Both the position numbers and the translations under genes were made by a program. The notes below the pieces were generated by a model. The model had not been told where the DNA came from. It was given only the letters and a program-made list of their open reading frames with translations, and did no database searches. This document shows positions 1-6,411 of a stretch of 6,985 nucleotides of DNA, one piece after another (position 1 is the first letter of the stretch; each line of letters opens with the position of its first letter). The stretch spans positions 1-6,985 of the forward strand of contig JAHIQV010000532.1 in NCBI GenBank assembly GCA_018903185.1. The letters are read 5' to 3'. This DNA is from Gammaproteobacteria bacterium (lineage in GTDB: Bacteria > Pseudomonadota > Gammaproteobacteria > Burkholderiales > Burkholderiaceae_C).

Positions 1-50
1 GCCACGCCCTGCACCTGGAGATGCGCACCCGCATGATCGTGGAGGCATGA
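1..50 (+). CDS. nosZ: Nitrous oxide reductase NosZ, C-terminal end only (partial)
   Basis: This is the 3' end of a gene that begins upstream of the window. Read from base 3, it gives HALHLEMRTRMIVEA followed by TGA at 48-50. This matches the extreme C-terminus of NosZ, the periplasmic multicopper enzyme that reduces N2O to N2. In NosZ the CuA site ends in a C-x-W-x-C-x3-H-x2-M pattern. Here the second His (12-14) and the Met (21-23) of that pattern are present, and bases 1-2 (gc) fit the end of the preceding Cys codon. Only 15 residues are visible, so the assignment rests on this short motif plus the nos genes that follow. A generic cytochrome oxidase subunit II-like CuA end is the alternative, but the gene context makes it unlikely. 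Confidence 0.85.
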   Translation, partial: HALHLEMRTRMIVEA

Positions 51-124
51 GCGACGCGCCGGGCCGCCCCAAGCAAGCTCGCACCGGAGTGCGCAGCACG
101 AAGGTAGTCCCGTAAGCCTTCAAA

Positions 125-142
125 ACCTCCCCCCGGGGAGGT
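125..142. repeat. 8-bp inverted repeat, 2-base spacer; possible terminator
   Basis: The arms acctcccc (125-132) and ggggaggt (135-142) are exact reverse complements separated by cc. As RNA the innermost pair would probably open to give a four-base loop. An A-run (122-125) lies on the left, so read on the minus strand the stem is followed by TTTTG. On the plus strand the following bases are cctgcttt, a weak T-tract. It could be a weak terminator or attenuator after nosZ, or a processing or stability stem. Role is inference. Confidence 0.45.
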
Positions 143-154
143 CCTGCTTTGCCA

Positions 155-192
155 GGTCCGATGCCCGCGCCGTGTGGCGCTGGCGTCGGACC
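155..192. promoter_or_regulatory. Long stable hairpin in the nosR leader
   Basis: The left arm (155-171) pairs with the right arm (176-192) across a four-base loop, gtgt (172-175). Of 17 positions, 15 are Watson-Crick pairs, one is a T-G wobble (162/185) and one is a mismatch (166/181). The stem ends 20 bases before the preferred nosR ATG at 213. It lacks a T-tract on either side, so a simple intrinsic terminator is unlikely. Plausible roles are protecting or processing the mRNA between nosZ and nosR, partial termination, or control of nosR translation. The alternative GTG start at 174 begins inside the loop and would be a poor initiation site if the stem forms. Confidence 0.5.
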
Positions 193-212
193 CCGCCCCC
201 TGGACCCCAACG

Positions 213-2831
213 ATGTCGATTGCACGCCTTTTCTCGGCCGCGCTGACCGCCGCCGCCCTGTTGCTGAGCCCGCTCGGCAACGAAGCCCAGGCGCAGGCCT
301 ACGAGGCCCATCTGCCCGCCGACCTGGCCACCAACCCCGACCTGTGCGCCCTCGTGCCCTGCGCGGAGGTGTTCCCGGGCGCCCAAAGTTTTTCCCAGCG
401 CATGGGCCAGCCACCGTATGTGGAGGCCTACGGCGACGCCGACCCGCAACAGCCGGGCAAAAAGGCCCTGCTGGGCTACGTGATGCTCTCGACCGACATC
501 ACCGACACCCCGGCCTATTCCGGCAAGCCGGTGATCACGCTGATCGGCATGGACGCGCGCGGCCGCTACGTCGGCGTGAAGGTGCTCAAGCACTCCGAGC
601 CCATCCTGCTGCTGGGCATCCCCGAGTCCACGCTGGTCAACTTCAACAACCAGTACCTCGGCAAGTCGGTCACCGACCAGATCGAGGTCGGCCCTTCGCG
701 CCCGGACGAGAACATCCTGGGCCTGGACGCCATCTCCGGCGCCACCGTCACGGTGATCGCGCAGAACCAGGTGATGCAGCTCTCGGGCTCGGCGGTGGCC
801 CGCCAGGTCGGCATCATCGAACCCACCCGCCGCGACCCCGCACGTTTCGTGACCAGCGGCCGGCCCTACCGCTGGGACGAGCTGGTGAAGATGGGCGCGG
901 TGCAGCGCCTGCGCGTGATGCCAGAGCAGCTGGGCCTGGAGCGCAGCGCCGAGCCCTTCATCGAGCTGTGGTTCGGTGACCTCAACCACCCCGATGTGGG
1001 CCAGAGCCTGCTCGGCAAGTCGGGCTTCGCCACGCTGCGCTCGCGCCTGAAAGACAGCGAACAGGCGCTGTTCGTGGTGCGCAGTGCCGGCATCGAATCC
1101 TTCAAGGGCTCGGGGTTCGTGCGCGGTGGCATCTACGACCGCATCCAGGTCAAGCAGGGCGCCGATGCCTTCACCTTCCGGGACCTGGACTCGTTCAACC
1201 TCTATGGGCTGGAAGCGGAGGGGGCGCCGCGCTACTCCGAGTCGGCGATCTTCGTGATCCGCTCCGAGAGCTTCTCGGCGGCCTACCCCTGGAAGCTGGC
1301 CTTCCTGGGCAACCGCGTGGACCGCGCCACCGGGCACCGCAGCTTCGCGGTCTTCGAGACCAAATACTGGCTGCCCGCCGAAATGCTGCAAGGCGGCCGC
1401 CCGGTGGTCACCGAGCCCGATGCCCCCTGGGTGCGCATCTGGAAGTCACGCGCCATCGAGATCGCCCTCTTCAGCGCCCTGCTGCTGGCGGTGGCCGTGG
1501 TCTATGCCCTGCGCGACAAGCTCACGCGGCGCTCGACCCACAAGAACAAATGGCCGGTCAACGCCTTCAAATACTCGGCCTGGGCCATCAGCATCGGCTT
1601 CGTCGGCTTCGGCCTGCTGGCGCAGCCCTCCATCACCCAGGTGCTGACCTGGTTCCACGCCCTGCTGTTCCAGTGGACCTGGTCGCTGTTCCTGTCGGAC
1701 CCGTTCATCTTCATCTTCTGGGTCTTCATCATCGTCACCGTGTTCGTGTTCGGGCGCGGGCTGTTCTGCGGCTGGATGTGCCCTTTCGGCTCGCTTTCCG
1801 AAGCGCTTTACAAGGTGGGTCGCGTGATCGGCCTCAAGCGCTTCCAGACCAAGGTGCCGCAGGTCTGGCACGACCGGCTCAAGTGGCTGAAGTACGCCAT
1901 CTTCTTCGGTCTGCTGGTGGTGTCCATGTTCTCCATGGGTCTGGCCGAGGTGCTGGCCGAAGTGGAACCGTTCAAGACCACCTTCCTGGTCGGCATCACG
2001 AACCGCAGCTGGCCCTACGGACTGTTCGTGGTGGTGATCCTGGGTCTGTCGCTGTTCATCGAACGCCCCTACTGCAAGTACATCTGCCCGCTGGGCGCCT
2101 CGCTGGCCATGCCCAGCACCTTCCGCTGGTTCGGCCTGCAGCGCAAGCAGGACTGCAACAGCTGCAAGGCCTGTGCCGTGGGTTGCGGCGCGCAGGCGAT
2201 CGACGCCGACGGCCGCATCGACCACCGCGAGTGCCTGCACTGCCTGGACTGCATGGTGCTCTACACCGACCAGAAGGGCTGCCCGCCGCTGGCCAAGGAG
2301 CGCAAGCGCCGCGAGCGCGACGGCCTGCTCATCACGCCGATCGGGCGCAACGGCTACTTCATCCCCATCGAACCGGTCTCGCCCGTGAGCGCCCGGGCGG
2401 CGCAGGGCCCCGATCCGCGCATGCCCACCGCGCCCGCCCAGCCCTGGCCCGGCGGCCGAGCCCCTGGCCTCAAAGGTCTGTGGCAGGAAGTGCAGCACCA
2501 CCTGTGGCCCTGGAGCCGCGACGGCTGGAAGAGCCAGCGCGCCCTGCAGTTCGCCGGGCTCTCGCTGGCCCTGGCCGCGAGCGTGGCCTGGCTGCTGGCG
2601 GCCGACGGGCGGCTGTCGGCCAGCGCCATCATCGGCTGGTGGTTCGGCTGGAGCGTCTACGAGGTGCTGATCCGCATGGCGGGCAAGCGCTACGTGAAGG
2701 ACGGCCCGTGGTGGCAGGCGCGCTACCGCGTGGCGAACTGGATGGACATGCTCAGCTACGTCGGGTTCAAGAACCTGCTGATCGGTGCGACGCTGTTCCT
2801 CGCGCTCAAGACCCTCGGGCAGCTGGCGTGA
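213..2831 (+). CDS. nosR: NosR, membrane flavo-iron-sulfur protein for N2O reduction
   Basis: The gene encodes 872 residues from ATG 213. NosR is an inner-membrane protein needed to keep NosZ active, probably as its electron donor, and it also affects nos expression. In order: a signal peptide (about 1-29, ending AQAQA); a periplasmic FMN-binding domain with the flavinylation motif DAISGAT (172-178), where Thr178 should carry FMN; membrane helices near 413-433, 453-470, 497-517, 560-578 and 602-617; two NosR/NapH-type CxxxCP motifs (Cys519/523 and Cys621/625); and a ferredoxin-like region with Cys648/651/654/658 and Cys674/677/680/690. After a Pro-rich linker (about 721-752) comes a C-terminal part with three more hydrophobic segments (about 777-797, 801-821, 847-868), which makes it longer than the roughly 720 residues I recall for Pseudomonas stutzeri NosR. 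ATG 213 is chosen because it places the signal peptide at the N-terminus. An upstream in-frame GTG at 174 would add 13 residues. No clear Shine-Dalgarno precedes either start. It overlaps nosD by four bases. Confidence 0.96.
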   Translation: MSIARLFSAALTAAALLLSPLGNEAQAQAYEAHLPADLATNPDLCALVPCAEVFPGAQSFSQRMGQPPYVEAYGDADPQQPGKKALLGYVMLSTDITDTPAYSGKPVITLIGMDARGRYVGVKVLKHSEPILLLGIPESTLVNFNNQYLGKSVTDQIEVGPSRPDENILGLDAISGATVTVIAQNQVMQLSGSAVARQVGIIEPTRRDPARFVTSGRPYRWDELVKMGAVQRLRVMPEQLGLERSAEPFIELWFGDLNHPDVGQSLLGKSGFATLRSRLKDSEQALFVVRSAGIESFKGSGFVRGGIYDRIQVKQGADAFTFRDLDSFNLYGLEAEGAPRYSESAIFVIRSESFSAAYPWKLAFLGNRVDRATGHRSFAVFETKYWLPAEMLQGGRPVVTEPDAPWVRIWKSRAIEIALFSALLLAVAVVYALRDKLTRRSTHKNKWPVNAFKYSAWAISIGFVGFGLLAQPSITQVLTWFHALLFQWTWSLFLSDPFIFIFWVFIIVTVFVFGRGLFCGWMCPFGSLSEALYKVGRVIGLKRFQTKVPQVWHDRLKWLKYAIFFGLLVVSMFSMGLAEVLAEVEPFKTTFLVGITNRSWPYGLFVVVILGLSLFIERPYCKYICPLGASLAMPSTFRWFGLQRKQDCNSCKACAVGCGAQAIDADGRIDHRECLHCLDCMVLYTDQKGCPPLAKERKRRERDGLLITPIGRNGYFIPIEPVSPVSARAAQGPDPRMPTAPAQPWPGGRAPGLKGLWQEVQHHLWPWSRDGWKSQRALQFAGLSLALAASVAWLLAADGRLSASAIIGWWFGWSVYEVLIRMAGKRYVKDGPWWQARYRVANWMDMLSYVGFKNLLIGATLFLALKTLGQLA

Positions 2832-4120
2832 AGACCCAAAGCTTCTGGCGCCAACGGCTGGCTTGCGTGTGGCTGCTGGGCCTGGCCTTGCCCGCGTGCT
2901 CCGCGTGGTCCGCCGTGTGGCGGGTGGAGCCGGGCGGCGACATCCAGGCCGTCGTGACGCAGGCCGCCGCTGGCGACGTGGTGGAAGTGGCGCGCGGGTT
3001 CTACAGCGTGAACCTGCGCATCGACAAGCCCCTGACCCTGCGCGGCATCAACCGCCCCACCCTCAGCGGCGGCCAGCGCGGCGACACCATCCGCGTCGCC
3101 TCGCCCGACGTGCTGATCGAAAACCTGATCGTGCGCGACTCGGGCACCAGCCTGAAAAGCCAGCACGCGGGCATCTACGTGCAGCCCGGTTCGCACCGCG
3201 CCGTGGTGCGGCGTTGCGACCTGACCTACAACCTCTTCGGCCTGTGGATCGAAAAAGCCAACGAAGTGCGCATCGAAGACAACCGCATCACCGGCCTGCG
3301 CGACTTCAACTCCTCGCAGCGCGGCAACGGCATCCAGCTCTACAACACGCAGGGCGCGCGCATCACCGGCAACGACATCAGCTTCGTGCGCGACGCGCTC
3401 TATGTCGACGTGTCGCACCACGCCGAATTCCGCGCCAACCGGCTGCACCACAGCCGCTACGGCGCGCACTACATGAACTCGTACCACAACCTGTGGGAAG
3501 ACAACGACAGCTACTACAACCGCGGCGGCCTGGCCCTGATGGAGGTGCGCGACCAGGTGGTGCGCGGCAACCGCACCTGGGGCAACTCCGACCACGGCAT
3601 CATGCTGCGCACCCTGCAGGACTCGGTGATCGAAAACAACGTGGTGGCCGGCAACGCCCGCGGCTTCTTCATCTACGACGTCGAGTACGTGACCCTGCGC
3701 AACAACCTGGTGGTGGACAACCACGTGGGCGTGCACCTGTCCGCCGGTTCCACGCGCAACCAGGTGGTGGGCAACGACTTCATCGCCAACCGGGAGCAGG
3801 TGCGCTACGTGGGCGCACGCGACGAACCCTGGGGCCACCCCAAGCCCGGCCAGGGCAATTACTGGAGCAACTACCTCGGCTGGGACCGCGACGGCAACGG
3901 CATCGGCGACCTGTCCTACGAAGCCAACGACCTGGTGGACCGCCTGCAGTGGCGCCACCCTTCCATTCAACTCTTGCTGGGCAGCCCCGCCGTGCAGGCC
4001 CTGCGCGTGCTGGGACACCAGTTCCCGGTGCTGCGCGTGCCCAGCGTGATCGATCCCCATCCGGCCATGGCGCCGAAACATCCCCACTGGAGCACATGGC
4101 GTGACAAGTATTTCCGCTGA
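2828..4120 (+). CDS. nosD: NosD, periplasmic copper-site maturation protein
   Basis: The gene encodes 430 residues from a GTG start in the GTGA overlap with the nosR stop. NosD is the periplasmic beta-helix subunit that works with the NosFY ABC transporter and takes copper from NosL to mature the CuZ centre of NosZ. The sequence shows an N-terminal export signal (about 1-29, hydrophobic core 11-23, possible cleavage after AWSA). A right-handed beta-helix follows (about 95-340), with repeated turns rich in N, G and V such as IEDNRI, ITGNDI and VIENNV. It then has the C-terminal NosD signature GNYWSNYLGWDRDGNGIGD (343-361). Cys24 in LALPAC could instead be read as a lipobox, though Pro at -2 is unusual. 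Length is normal for the family. There is no Shine-Dalgarno of note, so translation is probably coupled to nosR. Its 3' end overlaps nosF by 20 bases. Confidence 0.95.
   Translation: MKTQSFWRQRLACVWLLGLALPACSAWSAVWRVEPGGDIQAVVTQAAAGDVVEVARGFYSVNLRIDKPLTLRGINRPTLSGGQRGDTIRVASPDVLIENLIVRDSGTSLKSQHAGIYVQPGSHRAVVRRCDLTYNLFGLWIEKANEVRIEDNRITGLRDFNSSQRGNGIQLYNTQGARITGNDISFVRDALYVDVSHHAEFRANRLHHSRYGAHYMNSYHNLWEDNDSYYNRGGLALMEVRDQVVRGNRTWGNSDHGIMLRTLQDSVIENNVVAGNARGFFIYDVEYVTLRNNLVVDNHVGVHLSAGSTRNQVVGNDFIANREQVRYVGARDEPWGHPKPGQGNYWSNYLGWDRDGNGIGDLSYEANDLVDRLQWRHPSIQLLLGSPAVQALRVLGHQFPVLRVPSVIDPHPAMAPKHPHWSTWRDKYFR
4089..4092 (+). promoter_or_regulatory. Ribosome binding site GGAG for nosF
   Basis: GGAG lies eight bases before the GTG at 4101, inside the nosD coding region. 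It supports GTG 4101 as the nosF start. The nearby ATG at 4096 is out of frame and reaches a stop after two codons. Confidence 0.6.
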
Positions 4121-5045
4121 GGCCCTGCACCTGGAGGGCGTCACCAAACCCTACGGCAGCCGGCGTGCGCCGCTGCTGGCGCTGGACAACGTGAGCCTGC
4201 GGGTGCCGCGCGGCCAGCTTTTCGGCCTGATCGGCCACAACGGCGCCGGCAAGAGCACGCTGTTCAAGCTCGTGCTCGGCCTCATCACCCCCAGCCAGGG
4301 CCGCATCCAGGTCAACGGCTGCGCGGTGAACGGCCCCGACTTCCGCACCACGCGGCGCGCCCTGGGCTACCTGCCCGAGAACCTGGTGCTGTACGACAAC
4401 CTCACCGGACTGGAGACGCTGCGCTTCTTCGCGCGCCTCAAGGGCGCACCGCAGACACAGTGCGCCGCCCTGCTCGACCGCGTCGGCCTGACCCGGGCCG
4501 GCGGGCGTGCGGTGCGCGAGTACTCCAAGGGCATGCGCCAGCGGCTGGGTTTTGCCCAGGCCCTGCTGGGCGACCCGCAGCTGCTGCTGCTCGACGAACC
4601 CACCACCGGCCTGGACCCGTCGGCGATCCGCGATTTCTACGACCAGCTCGACCTGCTTCGCTCGCAGGGCGTGACCCTGGTCATCAGCTCGCACATCCTG
4701 GCCGAACTGCAACAGCGCGTCGATGCGCTGGCCATGCTCAGCAACGGCCGCGTGTGTGCGCAGGGCTCGGTGCAGGCGCTGCGCGAGCGCTCGCGCATGC
4801 CCCTGGTGTTCCAGCTGCGCGCCGCACCGACCTGGCTGCAGACCCTGGCCACCGAACTGCCCGGGCAACTGGCCGGCGCCGACATCGCGCTGCAGCAGCG
4901 CGAACCCGGCCTGCTGGAACTGCGTTGCCCCCGCGAGCACAAGATGCGCGTGCTGGCCTGGCTGGCCAGCGCGGAGCTGAGCGATCTGCAGATCCACGAA
5001 CCCTCGCTGGAGGACGTGTACTTCGGCCTGAGGGAGGCCCCATGA
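4101..5045 (+). CDS. nosF: NosF, ATP-binding subunit of the NosDFY ABC machine
   Basis: The gene encodes 314 residues. NosF is the cytoplasmic ATPase that drives NosY and, through it, periplasmic NosD during CuZ assembly. All ABC motifs are intact: Walker A GHNGAGKS (45-52); a Q-loop region YLPEN (90-94), with Glu at the usual Gln position, which I recall as usual in NosF-like ATPases; signature YSKGMRQRLG (141-150); Walker B LLLLDEP (161-167) with catalytic Glu166; D-loop GLDP (170-173); and H-loop His198. An aromatic A-loop residue is Tyr18. A C-terminal domain of about 100 residues follows the ATPase core and ends in SLEDVYF, common in ABC-2 type exporters. The GTG start is supported by the GGAG at 4089-4092. 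The gene begins 20 bases inside nosD, and its stop overlaps the nosY start as ATGA. Confidence 0.95.
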   Translation: MTSISAEALHLEGVTKPYGSRRAPLLALDNVSLRVPRGQLFGLIGHNGAGKSTLFKLVLGLITPSQGRIQVNGCAVNGPDFRTTRRALGYLPENLVLYDNLTGLETLRFFARLKGAPQTQCAALLDRVGLTRAGGRAVREYSKGMRQRLGFAQALLGDPQLLLLDEPTTGLDPSAIRDFYDQLDLLRSQGVTLVISSHILAELQQRVDALAMLSNGRVCAQGSVQALRERSRMPLVFQLRAAPTWLQTLATELPGQLAGADIALQQREPGLLELRCPREHKMRVLAWLASAELSDLQIHEPSLEDVYFGLREAP

Positions 5046-5869
5046 ACGTTTCATTGCAATGGCGCCAGGTGCAGGCCGTGGCCGCCAAGGAATTCCGCGA
5101 CCGGCTGCGCAACCGCTGGGTGCTGGCCGTGGCCGTGGTCTTCACCGTGTTCTCGCTGCTCATCACCTACTTCGGCTCGGCCGCGCAAGGGCAGATCGGC
5201 CCGCGCTCGATCGAGCTCACCATCGCCAGCCTGGTCAGCCTGGTGATCTACCTGATCCCGCTGATCGCCCTGCTGCTCGGCTTTGACGCCATCGTCGGCG
5301 AGCGCGAGCGCGGCTCGCTCGACCTGCTGCTGGCGCTGCCCATCACGCGGCTGGAACTGCTGCTGGGCAAGTATGTCGGGCTCGCGGGTGCGCTGACGCT
5401 GTCCACCGTGTCGGGCTTTGCGCTGGTGGCCCTGCTGCTGTACCAGCGCTTCAGCTGGGCCGGCCTGTACCACTACGCCGGCTTCGTGCTCAGTTCGGTG
5501 CTGCTGGGGCTGGCGTTCCTGAGCCTGGCGGTGCTGCTGTCGGTGCTGGCCCGCGACCGCACCCGCGCCTCGGGCCTGGCCATCGCGCTGTGGTTCGCGC
5601 TGGTGCTGGTGTTCGACCTGCTGCTGCTGGGCCTGCTGGTGGCCACCGGTGGCCAGTTCGGCGGCCAGGTCTTCGCCTACCTGCTGCTGCTGAACCCGGC
5701 CGACATCTTCCGCATCCTCAACGTGTTTTCGCTCGACGACGTGCAGCGCCTCTATGGCCTGGCCAGCATCCTGCCCCCGGCGCTGAGCCAGGTGGGCTGG
5801 CTCACCAGCGCCATGCTGGCCTGGATCGTCGCACCCCTTGCCCTGGCTTCCTGGAGATTCCGACCATGA
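5042..5869 (+). CDS. nosY: NosY, permease subunit of the NosDFY ABC machine
   Basis: The gene encodes 275 residues, the usual NosY size. NosY is the ABC-2-type inner-membrane subunit that dimerises, binds NosF on the cytoplasmic side and NosD on the periplasmic side, and transmits ATP-driven movement for CuZ maturation. Six hydrophobic helices can be read at about 26-44, 61-80, 112-133, 147-169, 178-200 and 252-270. The N-terminus has the typical KEFRDRLRNRW stretch (16-26), and the cytoplasmic coupling motif VGERERGSLD (85-94) lies between helices 2 and 3. A Shine-Dalgarno AGGGAGG (5031-5037) sits four bases before the ATG, slightly close. The start overlaps the nosF stop (ATGA) and the stop overlaps the nosL start (ATGA), so FYL are translationally coupled. 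The CTG-rich leucine runs are due to membrane composition and high GC. Confidence 0.95.
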   Translation: MNVSLQWRQVQAVAAKEFRDRLRNRWVLAVAVVFTVFSLLITYFGSAAQGQIGPRSIELTIASLVSLVIYLIPLIALLLGFDAIVGERERGSLDLLLALPITRLELLLGKYVGLAGALTLSTVSGFALVALLLYQRFSWAGLYHYAGFVLSSVLLGLAFLSLAVLLSVLARDRTRASGLAIALWFALVLVFDLLLLGLLVATGGQFGGQVFAYLLLLNPADIFRILNVFSLDDVQRLYGLASILPPALSQVGWLTSAMLAWIVAPLALASWRFRP

Positions 5870-6411
5870 ACACCCCTTCCCACTACCCCATGAACCGCCG
5901 CCGCCTGCTGTGCGGCTGCGCCGGCCTGGCCACCCTCAGCCTGCTGGGCTGCGGCCAGAGCGGCGATGCCACCACCAGCGCCCCGGCCGAGATCGACGCC
6001 CAGTCCAGTTGCTCGCTGGACGGCATGCAGTTGTCCGACTACCCCGGCCCCAAAGGCCAGATCCGCTACGCCGGCGTGGCCGAGGTGCAGTGGTTCTGCG
6101 ATTCGGTGGAATTGCTGTCGGTGCTGCTGGCGCCCGAGCAGGTGCGCGCGGTGGTGTCGGTGCACGTGCAGGACATGGGCCAGGCCGACTGGGACCAGCC
6201 CCGGGGGCACTGGATCGACGCGCGCCAGGCGCTCTACGTGCTGGGCAGCAAACGCCACGGTTCCATGGGCCCCACGGCCGCCAGCTTTGCCGCCGAAGCC
6301 GAGGCCCAGGCCTTCGTGCAGCAATACGGCGGCCGCCTGCTGCGCTACGCCGACATCAAGCCCGAGATGGTGGATCTCAGCGGTGGCGCCCTGCACGACA
6401 CCCGCATGTGA
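5866..6411 (+). CDS. nosL: NosL, copper-chaperone lipoprotein
   Basis: The gene encodes 181 residues. NosL is a periplasm-facing lipoprotein that binds Cu(I) and delivers it to NosDFY for building CuZ. The N-terminus has an Arg-rich stretch (RRR, 11-13), a hydrophobic core and a lipobox LLGC with lipidation expected at Cys29. The mature part shows family landmarks: CSLDGM (49-54), YPGPKGQI (59-66), FCDS (77-80), the VQDMG segment (101-105), WIDARQALYVLGS (116-128), GSMG (132-135) and a late GG (155-156). Cys49 and Met54 are the likely Cu(I) ligand region; a CxxCGM form is common in relatives, so Asp52 here replaces a second Cys. GGAG (5853-5856) lies nine bases before ATG 5866. An internal in-frame ATG at 5890 would also give a complete lipoprotein signal, so the exact start is not certain. 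Confidence 0.94.
   Translation: MNTPSHYPMNRRRLLCGCAGLATLSLLGCGQSGDATTSAPAEIDAQSSCSLDGMQLSDYPGPKGQIRYAGVAEVQWFCDSVELLSVLLAPEQVRAVVSVHVQDMGQADWDQPRGHWIDARQALYVLGSKRHGSMGPTAASFAAEAEAQAFVQQYGGRLLRYADIKPEMVDLSGGALHDTRM

Larger units (their letters stand above)
51..212. other. nosZ-nosR intergenic region with two inverted repeats
   Basis: This 162-base gap is the only non-coding stretch longer than a few bases. It holds a short 5-bp stem (80-84 with 89-93, loop 85-88), an 8-bp inverted repeat at 125-142 and a long hairpin at 155-192. I see no FNR/ANR-type box (TTGAT-N4-ATCAA) and no convincing -35/-10 promoter, so nosR may be read through from nosZ. Open reading frames that enter the gap (from 149, or from GTG 174) are better explained as chance or as over-extension of nosR. 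The first half (about 55-118) has the look of a dispersed intergenic repeat, but this cannot be tested from one copy. Confidence 0.7.

Noticed and set aside
174..212. GTG 174 as the nosR start
   Set aside because: It would put 13 non-hydrophobic residues before an otherwise proper signal peptide, has no Shine-Dalgarno and begins in the loop of the 155-192 hairpin.
51..212. FNR/ANR/DNR box or promoter for nosR
   Set aside because: No TTGAT-N4-ATCAA-like sequence and no plausible -35/-10 pair could be read in this gap; such a site may lie upstream of nosZ, outside the window.
149..979. A 276-codon plus-strand frame overlapping the start of nosR
   Set aside because: It is an Arg/Pro/Gly-rich out-of-frame reading of nosR with no recognisable motif.
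120..1391. A 423-codon minus-strand frame opposite nosR, and similar ones at 1446-2501 and 3780-5054
   Set aside because: Same composition artefact: rich in R, A, G, Q and H, no motifs, lying over clear coding sequence on the other strand.
4122..4136. A 15-base exact repeat of positions 6-20 (both encode ALHLE)
   Set aside because: Both copies are in frame inside genes and the flanks differ. Shared preferred codons for the same five residues explain it; no sign of recombination or an attachment site.
2756..4147. A 463-codon open frame on the minus strand opposite nosD
   Set aside because: Its translation is low-complexity (runs of H, V, A), has no domain and exactly shadows a well-supported gene; long antisense frames are expected at this GC content.
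4368..4382. Glu instead of Gln in the NosF Q-loop as a defect
   Set aside because: All other ATPase motifs are intact and YLPEN is, as far as I recall, normal for NosF-like ATPases.
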